64,000 nucleotides of DNA from Glandiceps talaboti (GCF_964340395.1 NC_135552.1:19345681-19409680), one strand, 5' to 3'; counted from the stretch's first letter, positions 11,531 to 26,822 are shown. The notes: generated by a model not told the origin, from the letters alone. Translations and numbers: made by a program.

Positions 11531-14500
11531 TTTGCCCGGTGTGATTCCAACAGACAGGGCAGAATTGTCAAAGGTGAGCTGATAAATATTTGTGAACTTC
11601 ACACCAACTTAGAGTCTACGTTGTGTCTTCCTTAGCTGAGATGACGCAAGACGAAACGAGACTTGGCTTGTACGCATAGAGGAGGTTGACGGTGTCCCCC
11701 AAACTCTCCACCAAGTATTTGAGACCCGTTTAACAATTCTGAAACGATTAAACAAACATAGAAGTGTTAAGTATTCGTCAAGTTACTGTGTCTCCAAGGC
11801 TGCGTACCAGTTGCCACACACTGCCCAATTACCATCCGACCAGTACTGAACCAAAGCCCCGTCAAGTCATATAAAAGATACGAAAACTGTCCATTATGAT
11901 CTCCGCCCTCTTCTGTTTTTGTGTCAACCAATCGAAAGGTAGTGAATACTTGAAATAACATTCACGTCCTTTGTGGAAGGTTACATTGTAATACATTGCC
12001 CAACCTGTGACAAATACAAAGACATTAGGACTACCTCAACACTTGTATAGTTCACCGACAACGTCTGCTCTCCGGACAACACAGCTGATTGACAGCTACA
12101 TCACAGTTACATCAATATTATCCCAACTGAATAGTGTGTACGGTTTCAACTTAAACCAGTATCAAGTGCGCCAGCCGAGTAACACTATCTTATCTCTTGT
12201 ATTTTAATACACATCATAATACATGTAGTATTAAGAATATCATAGTTAATAATTGTGCAATACGTGTTGAAGGGTCGAAACGTCGTGTTAATATAGAGCT
12301 AAAAGACGTCATGTCGCTGAGCTATGATGACAAAGTTCAGCCGTATGATAACCTCTATCCATTGGTCTACTCTGGTTACTTCCTGCAATCTCTATACTCT
12401 CCTTATATCATGACGTCACCACACACATAGTGTACACTGTCTGAGCTAAATAATATCTTTTCAAATGTTCATTCATCGCTTCTCAACTTTGATTAATTTC
12501 ATCCAAAGAAATCAGTCTTCTAGAAACGACACGGTTTTACAATTTTCTGAAGAACTACTAATAAAGACAGTGCCAATCCGTTGCACTCGTAATGCGGTAT
12601 ACCGTGATATTCATAACAAGACAGCTTTTTTTTGTTCATGGAAAGGCGCCAAAGTATTAACTGCATGTCATGTCTTCTTCATTGAAGATTTTAAACTAAA
12701 GATATGAATCATAGTTTACCTTATAATATAGTCAATGATTATTTTCATGGCAACCGCTGAGTAGTACTCGTTGGGGGAAATGTGGCCATATCGATATGAT
12801 AAATACAGATAGCGTATATCACTAGCAATATGTTTGCTTGTTTACAATGGAAGCAAAGGTGAAATACAAAGTTTACTTAGGGTTCTAGAAGTACAAATAT
12901 AGCCGTATGATGTATACAGCTCAATACCCAGAAACCGTATTCGACGATTGCATGGGAATGTTTGGCTAAATATTCAGAGTTATATCGGAGTTGAGTAGAG
13001 TGGAGGCGTCGATCATCGATGTCGGTAGCAGATTAAACCGTTACAGGTTGAAGTAAAGGAAAAATACATTAAAAAAAACAACACAATACAAAAATGGTTA
13101 TAACTGAGTCAACCATCCGGTATTACATGGTATACCCACGCAAGTCGTTAAAACAATTGACCATGCGTGTGTAACCTGTCTATAGAAGTTGTCTCTAACA
13201 GTGAGAGAAAACATGGTGAATGTATGCCATCATTTTCATCATTCAATACAGAAGAAGGAAGCGTTTTAGTTTTACGAGGAAAGGTTTTTGGATTCAAAGA
13301 GATCATTTTATCTCGAGACACAGGCTATGTCTTTTTCCTGTAATCTAGTAGCCCTTAACAATCCTAATATCATATTGTGCACCTAATAGCATCTCTATTC
13401 AATTGACTTTTCTCAGAGGAAATGGAAGGCCATGTCAGAATTGATATATTGTCATACTGCCATTCTTAAATCCCACTGTTATCACATTGATAGTGTGTAC
13501 AAGGGGAAATCGTTAGTGGTCGGACATTATCTTTTGGGGTAAATGTGCGTGTGAAGACGTCCCATGCCGGACATTTGTGGAGTGGCTTTACATTGTCTGC
13601 ACGTTTGATGACCTCACCGATAAATGTGACATATATCAGTTGAACTACAAATCATACTCTATACTTGTATTTCTTAACTGTCTAACTATTTGTTAGTTAA
13701 ATATTTAAATAATGTCGGCGGATAAAGAGGCGGAGCATGTCAATCCCAGGTGGCAAACAACTCACAGACACTGTACAGGTGGTTGAAATGAGCGTCAACT
13801 CGGCCTATCCCTTGAGATTGTACGGTTGACAATGTCAATGGCGCCCCGAGAGAGTGATACAGGAGGGATGGCGTGGGAGGAAATGGCATTCCAAATCAAG
13901 TGTAGACGGTGTTCCCGGAGGAGAAAAAGTAACACTGCACATACCTGGGTTTAACGTTTTTCTTTGATAATTATCATAATGATGTTAAAAAAGACTTACT
14001 TCTGTCTACATAGACAGACAAAGACACAGTGTGGAGGGCATCGACTTGTACAATTATATTAATGATGCACGAACAATTGATTGTCAACAAGATGACATCG
14101 TAAAAAATAACTAAACTTGCACTTGTACTTGTACCATCAAATCATCGTACATTCGACAACTAAGTAACAGATGGTCTCCACCAATATGTAGACATACGTA
14201 TTTATAGGTGTTGCATATAGTGCTCTATAATTAATTGTCAACGTCGTAAACGACATGCCCCTTTTACGGCACTTTCCAAAACGTACCCGTCAAGGGTTGC
14301 TTTAGCAGAAATATATGCCCCGGCTTGCGAGAATGATAATTTTTTGAACTAATCTATCATTTTTTTTGTATGTAATGGTCTTTGTATACCACGGTCTAGA
14401 CCTTTGGATGCATAGTCAATAGCTATCTTATTTATGTGACGGTCTATAATTGTGGTATGTAATTGTCTATAACTGCTGTATAGTCTCTCCATAGCATACT

Positions 14501-15989
14501 AGTATATATCCTCCCTTATTAGCTTGAATTCAATCCAAAAGTTCTGTCTGTTAACGTACCAATCTTTCTTTTTCTTAGTATTTAAGCTTTGTTAAAAGGA
14601 GATCAGAACCACACTGTGTAAACTGACAGGTCTGTTTTTAAGTACAGTAAACAATTATGCGTGTAAATCTTTGCAACCTCAAACGTTGCATTGTCTAGAT
14701 TGACTTGTTAGAAGACAGACCACACGTATAGTCCAATGTCGTGTGACTTTCTACCAACTAGTTTATCAACGATCGCTTATTTTCTCTCTATTGAGTGCCA
14801 TAGGTAGGTAAGGGCAACGAGCAGATGTTGACGGTAAAAACCTCCACATTTTGAAAGACTATTTCTATGTTTGTTTTGTAATTCAAAGTTTCCTTACTTG
14901 TTTTCTCAGACGCTGCAGAATAAAGCCATCGACGGGGGATGGCCTTTGTGCCATTGGTGTAACACATTGTCAGATGTATTGGTCGGATGCTTACGTATCT
15001 TCACTATACAGTTTATTTCAAGCAACCAATTGCAAGACGATATTGAGGCATGCTAGCTTTAATGTAGTAGATTCTGTCAGAAAAAAACTCTCTCCTTACG
15101 ACCACAAGGTGTATAGATGACTGATTTATGTAAATGGTTAACCTTATCTGTATTCACGATTTATCTACTGTAAAACAAGACATTGCCGTTGGTTCTGAAA
15201 TTCCCATCAATTCGACTCTATTTAAAGGTGTCAATAAAGACAGATGCTAGCTAGCTGTAGGTCTACGTTTAGATATGACGACACAACAGTATATTAAAGG
15301 GCATTGCCCCCACAAAGTCTAAGTAGAAATCTGTATTGCGCCATTTGCTGTGGTTTTTACAAATTCACTGTTTTGAGTATTGTTAACTGTCTGTGTATAC
15401 AGTAGCTTAGACACGACGGGCTGCCAGCTAGTATGAACTATGCCAATCAAACAGTTACAATGTAATAGGATTACCAATGCTGCCTAATGCGACTAAGAAC
15501 TATTCTTTAACAGTCTTTTATGTAATGGGAAAGTGAGTACTTGAGAGAGAATGGGAGACTGGTAACCGTTATCAGAAGACAATGGAGTGTTTCACAACTT
15601 GGCTTTAGGGTGTGAATGGAACACCCTGGTACAATGACACGTCGGACAACATGCCCGTTTATTAAAATTTGTCCATGCTTTCAACAAGTCACAGCAGGGA
15701 AGCGGATGGGATTTTTTTTGTAAAGGACCAAGTACGGGCTCCACCGAGTGACAAATAGACAATTTGTCACTGACAACGTCAGTCAATGACTTTTGCACGT
15801 CAACTGTCGCCTTTATCTTATGTTATCTGAATTCATGCATATAGCATTGATGTAACCACACCTGTATGACAACCATGCCATTTGTAACAGTCATCTCAGT
15901 CTCTCTATGCCTGTCTAGTCGTTTCCCCTGCATATACATTAGTAATATATTTGAATCCTGTAATGTTAATCTTCTGAATGCCGAAAACT
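11531..15989. other. non-coding stretch upstream of the sFRP gene
   Basis: Promoter and 5'UTR of the minus-strand sFRP gene must begin just above 11,530, but no TATA box or initiator stands out. No other gene, RNA or element is recognised. Several short open frames (for example 14,851-15,120) have no domain and no splice support. Confidence 0.45.
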
Positions 15990-16040
15990 CCACCACCACC
16001 ACCACCACCACCACCACCACCACCACCACCACCACCACCA
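15990..16040. repeat. (CCA)n microsatellite
   Basis: About 17 perfect CAC/CCA trinucleotides. Open frames crossing it are low-complexity artefacts. Confidence 0.95.
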
Positions 16041-16165
16041 TCAGTCCAACTACAATGGTGAGCCAACTAGGAGACATGGACTCGAGAAAGTGTGAAATTG
16101 GGTTTGGTAAAAGAAATGACAAGTCCTTCTGTCTTATTGATTAACCTATCTGCTAATCGTTGATC

Positions 16166-16341
16166 GATCTATCGATCGATTGACTGACTGACTGAACAAC
16201 TGACTGACTGACTGACTGACTGGCGGACGGACGGACGGACTGACTGGCTGGCTATCTGCTTGTCTGAGTGACTAAGCGACAAACTAACTGACTGACTAAC
16301 TAACTGACTGACTGAATGACTGCTTGACAGGCTTACTCATT

Positions 16342-16395
<54 letters not shown>

Positions 16396-16985
16396 TTGTT
16401 TTATTTCTTGATCGAGCGACTAATTGCCAACTTAGTGAATGACTATAGTAACTGACTGGTTGGTTTTCTGAGTCGAATGAATGAATGAATGAATGAATGA
16501 ATGAATGAATGAATGAATGAATGAATGAATGGATGGATGGATGGATGGATGGATGGATGTTGCTGTTATTGTTTGTTGTTTTGGATGTTGCGGAGGGAAA
16601 TGATTTGCCGGTTAGTTCGGTCGATCTGATCGATATTTTGGTCGGACGAACCGCCAATTTTATATGGAAATGAGTGAGTGAGTGAGTGAGTGAGTGAGTG
16701 AGTGGGTGAGTGAGTGAGTGAGTGAGTGAGTGAGTGAGTGAATGAATGAATGAGTGAGTGAGTGAGTGAACAAACGAGTGAGTGGATGGATGGATGGGTG
16801 AGTGAGTGAGTGAGTGAGTGGGTGAGTTGTTGTTAGGTGAGGGGGAGGGTGGGTGGGAGGGTGAGTGAGTGAGTTGTTGAGTGAGTGAGTGAGTGAGCGA
16901 GTGAGTGAGTGAGGGGGAAGGGTGGGTGAGTTAGTGAGTAGGTGAGTGAGTGAGTGAGTAAGTGAGTGAGTGAGTGAGTGAGTTG
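16166..16985. repeat. mosaic of tetranucleotide repeats
   Basis: Successive runs are ATCG and TGAC (16,166-16,222), GGAC (16,223-16,240), interrupted TGAC, GACA (16,342-16,395), AATG then GGAT (16,477-16,560) and a long, interrupted GAGT array (about 16,672-16,982). Neighbouring motifs differ by single bases, as if one tetramer repeatedly mutated and re-expanded. Confidence 0.92.
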
Positions 16986-19535
16986 GGTATGCGGATGGAC
17001 GAACGGTTACTTTGATGATGCCAGTCGCTCAATAAAGTGTTTGGTTGACGGATAGGTGGGTGGATGGCTTTAAAATCGACCACTGAAGACGATTAAGTGT
17101 TATTGCGAATGTATCAATTTTGACGAACAAAACTTTAGGAAAAAGACACAATTTCACATTTCGGCGGAACAAGTTTGGACACAGTGAACTTGTAGTCACT
17201 TTTATAAGTTTGGGTATTATTTGAACGAATTTGCCTTCATTACGTGCAGTTACTCATCAGCATTTCAAAGCGGACTGGTTTATTTTAGCGCTCAGTGAGT
17301 TAAAATATGTTTAGATCCAAACTATGCACTCTCGCAGGAGTATTATGAGAAGAATGCGAACAACTGAGCAGTGCAGATCACTGTTGATTTCCTGGAAATG
17401 TCTTGACAAGCTTAACAATCAGAAGGGATGAAATATCCATCGGGGGGAACATTATTTTCAAACCTCTAAATGTACGACGAGGATGTGAATATTGAATTTG
17501 ATGACTAGTTGCCATAGTAACAGGTTCATTGCGTTTGCATTCAAAATACTGGAAAAATAAATATAAATTCATATATCACATGTACGTAGTTTGGTATGTA
17601 CTGTACAATTTGAGACTACAGCTAGGCACGTTGGAGTCCGTTCAACTTCGTCGCCATTAGTAACATTTCCTATCTGGAATTGAAATTTGTTTTTATCCCA
17701 ACTTTGAATACTACTGTCAAAAGGCTCCATTTATGTCCAAATGAGTAAGTCAGTTGGGAATACTGCTTCAACATTTTCTGATTCCTTTCACGTCTATACC
17801 TCACCGTTAGACTGACCCTGGACTGTGCTTTTAATGAACTGCACAAATGACTCAGATCTCTACAAAATCGTAAGAAATTCTGTTTATGAGGCGTGTGTGT
17901 GTAATTCATGTCCGTGACTGGATATGAAGTCAAGTCAACATTAAATTGTCACAGTAAATCACGCTACTTTACGTTATTTTATAGCGTTTTAATGGATACT
18001 AAATAAAGAACCGCACAAGAGTTTTTTTGGATATTCTCCAATAGCAGAGACAGTGTAACATCACAAGTGTATCTATTTCTGAGTCTCCAGTAAACATTAT
18101 CGCCATACAACTGTCTACTCTATGCTATTCCTGTGCCGTCGTTGTTATCCCATTCTACTCTACGTGGTTGATGTATCGCCTCTTCCAAGTACCATCCACT
18201 CATATATTCATATCTTTACGATTGTTCCTCTGTCGTCTTCAAGTTCCCTTTCTTTCTCACGTAGTTATAGCACATACTTTCGCGCCAAGAATATATAACA
18301 TTTCTGTCGTCAGCATTTTCTCAGATACTCGGGGATTACAGTAATTTTGCCGACAAGCACTACACTTAGTAACGATAGTCGGTCTCTGACATGGCCGTAG
18401 GATTTTTTCTTACAAAGAATTTCACATTTGCCACTATCACTGAAATGTCATCCAATGCAAATTCCTTTTACATTCCGGTTGAAGTAACAAACTAATTTAA
18501 GAAACTACTAGACCCGAATATATACGCTTACATTACAAGTATTTAGATTGAATCCTATATTTGCAGAGAGTTCAACCAGAATATTTTCTTCAATTATTCC
18601 ACTACAATATATATTGCCACGTTCAAAAGATACACACAATGAAAAACTTTCCGCTAAGATAATCTTAGAGTATTTCACGGTACATAGCTTTATGAAAACA
18701 TGAATTCGTCATAATTTTGTCACTGTGGATAGTTAAAACTTACTAAGTGTAAATGGAGGACTTGTCCCATTTACAGTGATGCGTCATTTTTTTTGTCGAG
18801 ATGTCATTTATGGAGCTGTAGAAGTGATTAAACTATCTTTTTTCTCTCTCTCTCGCTGAAAATTTCAAGTTGACATTCGACCTGTTCTACAGCATGGGAT
18901 ATGAGCGAGTCTCTTTGCATTCTCACTTTGCCGCACGACCGAAGCCCCCTCCTTCACCACATCCGTGTACAGAAGCACCTCGAAGCCAGAAAAAAACCAC
19001 CTTCTTGTGACATGTTCTACACCATGAGATAGTAAATAGTCATTTGTACCGTGTTCTAGTATTTTTTGTTTTGGAGGACACCACATTTTGAACGACAGAC
19101 ACTCTAGGGACAAAAATCCCAAGGTAAAAGTCATTTGTGTTTATTAACGAGTGAGTCCAGCCAAGTTCAAGTTTAGAGTTGACATACCCGTGGCATAGTT
19201 CATGGTCGGCTGGTTTAAATGCGTCACGTAGTAACTTCTGACATGAAGCTTGGTTTACTTCGATGTCAAATATGCCAATAAAAGCCATTGGGTAACTCCA
19301 TAATCACCACTCAATGCTGACAGGTTGTCGACAAATCTGTTTACAGCCGCCATCTTGTCTGTCTTCGCACTACTTAAATATAGTTTCAATTTTGCAATGT
19401 ATAAAATATTCGACTATATCGTATAGTTATTGTAACATTCCGTTTCTCGGTTTGTCACTGTGGCATGCAAATACAATACCTTATACAATGGAATTTGTCT
19501 AATGTTGATAATCAAACCATATAAACACTTACGGA
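16986..19535. other. non-coding stretch, nothing recognised
   Basis: No domain-bearing open frame, RNA gene or element is visible. Confidence 0.45.
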
Positions 19536-19539
19536 CACA

Positions 19540-19628
19540 CGTACCGACGGACGGACGGACAGATAGACACACACACACACACATACATACATACATACAT
19601 ACATACATACATACATACATACATACAT

Positions 19629-19669
<41 letters not shown>

Positions 19670-19680
19670 GGCAGGCAGAC
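19540..19680. repeat. (GGAC)n-(CA)n-(CATA)n-(GACA)n compound microsatellite
   Basis: Short GGAC and CA runs precede about 12 CATA copies and about 12 GACA copies. Confidence 0.95.
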
Positions 19681-19689
19681 ATTCAGCTA

Positions 19690-22600
19690 TATATAAATGA
19701 TGATGATGATCGATTTGATAGAGTGAAAAGTATTTGTTTTAAATACATTTTTCATATTGACGAAAGACAATATCAGATCTGATGACGAATATTCAATCTG
19801 GAAATTCAAGTATCGAACAATAAACTCATAATAGAAATGCCTCTAAAACTGTAAAGAGATATTCAATGTTATGAGTAAATGTGGTCTGTCCACGTTATCC
19901 AACATTTTTATACCAGTCATAGTCTACTTCAGTACTATCAGTTTGCCTCGATAGGCATGCTACAACAGCAATTACTGAATTCGTGTTCTCGAATTTTGTT
20001 GTTGGAATTTGTAATTTTAATGCCGTAAACTGACTCCCTACCGACCCCTGATTCCGCTTGCGGTGATATCAGCTATACTTATACATTACTCCCTGAAAAT
20101 GGAGAACAACAGGAGAGTTTTTTTCCAAATTGCTTCTGAAAATCTACAAGTGGTTTTCCGTTCGACGGTAAGTAGGCCTACGCGAAGCGTGTCTGATTAT
20201 GTACAAATCCCCCACAAATCTACTTTAGCAATATTCATTATGCAATGTAGGTGTACATACGTGACAATTTTGTGATACAGGATGAAAATGTCGCATACTC
20301 ACCACTGTACAACTCCTATACCGACATCCTAGGTTTTCCTGTGTTGATTTGCCAACTTCGAAGCTTCAAGGTATACTAGCATAATTGCTCTTATATCGGC
20401 ATATTTATTGGCTTAACCAACCGGTGACGTCATCTACGTACTGTTGGAATCTTATGTGCAGCCACCACTATTAGTTTGTTTGTTTACCAAATCTTAACTC
20501 TTTATTCTTAGTCACACATCGGATAGTCGGTTTATGGTATGTTGTCTCAACTAAGCAAACACATCTTGCTCTGTACACACAGTTTATCACTGGAGTAGTT
20601 TCTAAAATAATACCTACTTTTGTACCGTACGCGTACTTTCCTCCCACGTACACACGTTTTAGGGATACATGCATTATTTTTGACGTCAACGGTTTACTTT
20701 GAACACAGAGTAATGTTAAGGCGGCATGTTTCAAGATTTGTAGAGCAATGAATTGGAAATAGCTACAAATTAATGATAGTATCTCAGAGAATGTAATTTC
20801 CTAAGTTGCTTAGGTAGACTTATATGTACTAAGAGACCAATCACATCTGAAGTAGAACGATCGATTGTCATGATTTTACCGACCTACTTGTACAGAATTA
20901 GCTACTCCAGTCACTTTAAATTCTCGGCCTATTATTGAATCTTCAATTCAATGATACATGCTGCACCATTGAACATTTGTTGTTTTTCGTTTTTCGTGAC
21001 ATTTTCTGTTCTATCCCACAACATTAATTGACATTGCGAGTTTTTAGGAACGCTTTCCAATAGTACCCATTATTTCCTGAACTCACTTTGGGTGATCCGC
21101 TCCTATGAAGTAAACCGTACCCTGTAACAACTGTACCTCAGTAGTAATGTTCACTTTTTTTTAGTCGTAGAAACTAAGAAAGAAATTAAAATGGCCCATG
21201 GTAAAGAATGACTCAGTAACCTGTATTTCAACTTCGTCCATTTAAGGAATAATTTGAGAAGCAATCTAAGTGTTCACTTCTTAGAGTTACAACTTGCAAT
21301 GGGTACTTGGCACAATAACGAGCAACTATGAACACGTGTTTGCAGAAGAGCTGATAAAATTGAGATTGCATACTGTCGCCACGCTAATTATTTGAAGCAA
21401 GTAAACTGGGGAACTCACACGTCGGATGAAATACAGAGGCGTAAGAAATCGTTTTGCATGGACAGTCAATACGTCGCATAATATTCTGTAATTACTATTC
21501 CAGGTAAACATAAAATCTGATTAACTTTGTGATAATTATCCATAGCTATCAGCTTTACTCTATAATATGCACTATTGATATAACCATAAATCATAATTAT
21601 TATCATCAATATAATCATCACAACAATCACACGTTTTCATTACTGCACATGCAGAGGCAATATTTCGTATTAAGACAAGGTCGACAGTCGAGACCGATAG
21701 GTGACTCGTGATCATCTCTGTCGCCGTTACTACTTCAACACGTTCTGTCCGCTAGCGTACTATTGTATGCTGCAGTCGGGGTGAACAGACAATTATACTC
21801 CAGGTCTAGGTTAGGTATGCGCACGGCAAACCTATCATCTCTCACCGTGAAAAGTGAGCCTCTTTTATCTAGCCTCGCACAAGGTGAACATTAATTACGA
21901 AGTATGGTTTTCTCGTAAACCTCACGTTTAGTGACAATTGAAATTATTACCAACATTAAAATATCAAGATCTTGGAATGAGTCAAACGACACGAACACGG
22001 TGCAAAACTTCATCAATTTTCATACCTGCTGACATTTATGACTACTGGTTAAAGAGTCATTCCAGGCCATTGCACGCTCCTATGAGGCTCTCATCAGTAA
22101 CATATTGATGGCAAACCACATCCGCTTCGACTATACAATTATACGCCAATACCATAGATTTACTGTTCTTTGAAAATTAAACACAAAGTTCTAAGGTTCA
22201 TATCTAAAAACCGTGTTTACCAACTCTTTCCATTCCAAATAATGACACTTCGATGTCAGCCTTACGTCAATTCAACTATAGTAATTGCATCGCCGCTACA
22301 ATACACATACATATTTAGCTTAGCGTTATAATTCTGAGCCAATTTCTGTTTCAATAAGTTGGTTATTGAATAAAAAACCTTACAGGTCAAAGATCGTGAG
22401 ATACATCCTACAGAATCGTGGCGAGTACAGAAAAGTTATTACAGCAAAAATTACACATGTCAATTGTAAATTTAATTTGACGATTTCGGCAGATTTCAGG
22501 TTTGAAATTTGATTTTGTAAGAATTCACTTCTCGAATCGTTTATTCAGCCTGGCCTAAGAGACTATCCGAGATAATGTAGTAAACACCAAGAGTTTGATT

Positions 22601-24340
22601 ATAACCGTTTGAAAGTCCATTTCATGAAAATAAATGTAGTAATTACCTGCTTGGAGTTGACGTTTAGGCGATATATGGTTCTTAATGGCACAGCGGCTTG
22701 TTCTTCCAACGTCGTTACTCTATCATAAAACTATGCCGCAAAGCTGATAAAGCTTTATATCTCAAAATAAAATATTCACTACTGTTCGATCTGCAACAGA
22801 CAAAAATAACAACTTGAACACTGCATTCCGAGAACGCCCCAGTTTTTTTGGCGCTAATAACGACACAAAGTGGGCACATTAAGATAAAGAAACTTAATCA
22901 GGGGAATGTCGTATTCTCGCTTGATACTTACTTCTCTCTGTATACACCAGAACGGGTGGGTGTTTGCTACTCCGTCACTCAACACCGTTGTACTGGCAGT
23001 CTGGACAAACTGGGTTGACTTCCCACCCACAGACACGTACAAAGTCAGCCACTAGGGAGGTCCAAAATTGTCACTGGTCACACCATTCACAGCTAGCTGG
23101 GAAAAAAAACCCTCCAATCGGACTCCATTCAACAATAAACGAAACTTCTATTTTTGGAAGATTGGTAGACTAATCCTCACCTTAACTTGACAGGTTTTAT
23201 CTCATTTTGAAAAAAAAGAACCAATTAAAATGTACTTAAAAGCTCCCATCGTTTTCTTATCATTTGTCAACTAGCTTTGTTTCGCAATGTGTCCTTCGAC
23301 AATTCAATTACTATTTCACAATTAGAGAGATTAAGCAATCGGACAGCACCAGTCAAATTCCACTGTAAGTAACCAGTTAAAAACGACGCGAATAAAAATT
23401 ACATTGGCTTTACTTCCAATTCAATTGGCCATTATATAAACAAGAAAGAGTGACATGTCGCCTTCAAATTCGCCTGTATTGGCACAATAGAAAAGCAATT
23501 AAAGGGCGGGCAGTGGAATTTGACCAATGAATCCATGTCAACTCAATAGACTGGTTATTGACATGTCTCAGTTGCAGCAAGAACCGTGTGACATGTCCCA
23601 GGAAAGATTTGATAACATTCCTCGTCCTTAGTTCCTTGGGCGGTAAAACAGTAACCCCCGGGACTTAGCTTGTATGTGAAACAAATTGAAATTGAACAAC
23701 TATTGATAGTGTTAACTACAGCAAGGTGAAGCATGGGGAGTATACCCAGACACTCTTTGTATGGAGGAAGTAAAACAAGTGTGTGGTATGGCATTGGACG
23801 TTTGATTGACAGAGCTTACAAAATAAGGGAACAAGCTGAACCAAGAAAACTTGTCCATATCTGTCATTCCCACGCACTGTTGACATCGCTGGAATCTCGC
23901 TTTTCGGCCTATATAGGAGTCAACCATTGATATCGGAGGAGGGAGTGACAGATGGGGGGGGGGGGGTACATATTCTTTTTTTGAGCACTATGGCATTACT
24001 TAGTGTCAAAGTTCGACCACAGATAATACCAACGTCTGTTTGTACCATACGGGCATCCGATCCACATATCAGAAATTAAGATCGACAATTTGCAACAAAA
24101 AAACCAACACAACAAATACGTTGCTTATAGGGCAGATAAGGACAGCTGCTGTTGAAATTCTGTTTAAACAATAGCTAGTGTGCTTAATTTTCAGAAACGT
24201 CTAGCACAACATCACTATGTATTGCAATACAGAGATAATAATACTCTGTCATAGTTTTTGCATGGAAACATTTACACATGCTAATACCACAGTCCTGAAC
24301 ATTGTTTCTAAAGACCAGCTCGAACTAATATTAAAAGAAA
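19690..24340. other. non-coding stretch, nothing recognised
   Basis: Only short, domain-free open frames are present. A 13-base G run lies at about 23,955-23,967. Confidence 0.45.
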
Positions 24341-24342
24341 AC

Positions 24343-24398
24343 TCCAGTTAGTCTTATTTCTGCCTTTAATACACTTGAAATGATTTTTACTATCAACT
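24343..24398. repeat. single dispersed unit of the 72-bp foldback family
   Basis: The words TTAGTCTTATTTCTGCCTTTAA and ACTATCAACT match the left-arm unit of the element at 1655-2312 in the same orientation, so that unit is dispersed in the genome. Confidence 0.6.
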
Positions 24399-24412
24399 CA
24401 CATATGACTTTT

Positions 24413-24743
<331 letters not shown>

Positions 24744-24978
24744 ACTACTGGGCGATTCCAAAGAGCATCTAGATGAAATAACCAAAATATTTCGGAGAAA
24801 GATCTGATCCATGGTATACGTATTTTGTATAAACGTAGAACTGGATAAACTGGGACGGTATAAGGCATGAACATTGTCAGAATGTACTGGATATCACATC
24901 GTAGAGTACACGTGGCGAGGCTCTAAAACAGACGTCTACAAATTCAATATCAAATCTAGAACCCTTGACAAGAGTATT

Positions 24979-25185
24979 GGTGTACCCCTCAACAGTGCTA
25001 AACCAAGAACCAGGATATGGCACCCACTCTCAGACAAATTGTCATTTCAGAGAATCTTTCAGCACCCCCTCCAGATATCAAATGGTGTACCCCTTAACAG
25101 TGCTAACCCCAAAAAACAAGATATGCCACTCACACTGTCAGACAAGTGGTCATCTCAGACACGTAAGAAATTTCAAACGGGGTCC
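24979..25185. repeat. 105-bp direct duplication
   Basis: A unit starting GGTGTACCCCTYAACAGTGC begins at 24,979 and again at 25,084. The copies share the words CAGACAA and CATYTCAGA but have diverged, with small indels. No coding function is apparent. Confidence 0.65.
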
Positions 25186-26255
25186 GTGAAACCATGTTGA
25201 CATGCCTCGAGGAATTCAAGTAACTTCTTTGGGAATTTCAAGAGCGTTTTTTGAGGAGGGATTATTATGTGTTTAGATACGGAGAGCTTTTAGGTGTAAT
25301 GTTCCAAGTGCTGATCAATCCATTCTTCTACCTCCTTATCCAACTCAAGTTGTTTCTTTTGCAACTTAGCGGCGTAGACGCGAATAGGCTGCAAATTCGC
25401 ATAGGTTTAGAAGCAGCTACTTAGAGTATGCTTAAAACTATGAAGAAAGCGTGCTAATTCAACAAAACATACCAAGTACCGTTATTTTGCAAAGACCGTT
25501 ATTAAAACGACCACTTCCAAACTTGACTTCATTATAAGTTGAGTGTCCAACACTTTGTTACAGGGTTAAACGTTGTGAAATCGTCAAAATACTGAACATT
25601 CACACCTGCGTAGAAGCAGTCGTTTAGTTACATAACATGATGACTATATATTAGACCTGTTTCAGAATGTTTGGCTGCAATAAGTTCATTTTTTCAGTTG
25701 ACCCAAATGATAAATTCCTCACATTCCCCTGAGTTGAGGGAATTTCAACATGTTGATATTTTGATTCGTGTAAATTTTGACTTGTTTGCCTTTTGATTTT
25801 ATCTAATGATAAGAGCATTGAGCAGCTCGGAGGTGGTATCAGTAGATCTGGGTAATATTCAATGCTTTCCCAAACACCGAAAGAAGCTCCGTAATAATCC
25901 ATTAAAATAACAACTCGTTAAGTGGAAACCGAATCTTGTTATATCCAACTTTCAAACACCGTGTCAAATTCCATAGACCGTCTTTCTGACCCCTCGATCT
26001 CAAGTTTGTTGTCGTGAATATCAATTTCTTTATAGGTGATTTTGTCAATGTGACTGGTGTCTGCAAAATTGATTGAGAAGGCACGAAGTGCCATTCAAGG
26101 TCAACCAATGTAATAGCTTTAATGTATGATTCACACTCATCGACGGCATGGTTGATCATATCTATAACCATTCATAGTAAATAAAAAATATTGAGGTGTA
26201 TTTTATTGAAAAATCTGTATGTCCATTTTCTGAAGATTGGAGGCTTTCTTTGACG
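25186..26255. other. non-coding stretch, nothing recognised
   Basis: No domain-bearing open frame or element is visible. Confidence 0.45.
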
Positions 26256-26660
26256 ACAGTGCACGGTGCACGGTTTACAAGAATCGCCCGTCACCGTCAA
26301 GATAACAGGATACGGGTTTCGACTCGGAGAATCGCCCGGCATCATCATGTCGACAGTGTACAATTTACGAGAATCGCCCGGCATCACTATGTCGAGAGTA
26401 TACAGTAATAGTTTAAGAGAATCGCCCGGCATCGCCGTGTCGACAATGTACGGTTTACAAGAATCGCCCTACATCACCATGTCGACAATGTACGGTTTAC
26501 GAGAATCGTCCGGCATCGTCGTGTCAACAATGTACACTTTACAAGAATCGTCCGCGGCATCATCATGTCGACAGTGTACCGTTTACGAGAATCGTCTGTC
26601 ACCCTCATGATGACAATATATAGTTTACGAGAATCGCTCTGCATCATCGCGTTGCCGTTA
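26256..26660. repeat. minisatellite with about 42-bp units
   Basis: Nine copies of a unit containing GAATCGCCCGGCATCA, TGTCGACA and TGTACGGTTTAC start near 26,281, 26,330, 26,371, 26,419, 26,461, 26,502, 26,544, 26,587 and 26,629. Most spacings are 41-43 bp, with a few longer. Because 42 is a multiple of three, frames stay open on both strands and give 14-residue repeats (LRESPGI...). I see no start context, splice sites or homology that would make it a gene. Confidence 0.85.
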
Positions 26661-26787
26661 TTGCAACACACAACCTCAATGGCATTAGGACCGCCAGAAT
26701 TAATGTTCAGCTGATGACGATAGTTATATTGATAATAGTATCGACGGCGACGGCAATGATGTATACGACGGCGACAATTTACTTAAA

Positions 26788-26789
26788 AA

Positions 26790-26822
<33 letters not shown>

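Noticed and set aside
11531-11602. Upstream ATG at 11,602 as the sFRP start
   Set aside because: It would add 24 polar residues before the hydrophobic signal peptide; the ATG at 11,530 gives a normal secretory leader.
26266-26610. 114-codon open frame with 14-residue repeats
   Set aside because: Explained by a 42-bp minisatellite that leaves both strands open; no homology or gene structure.
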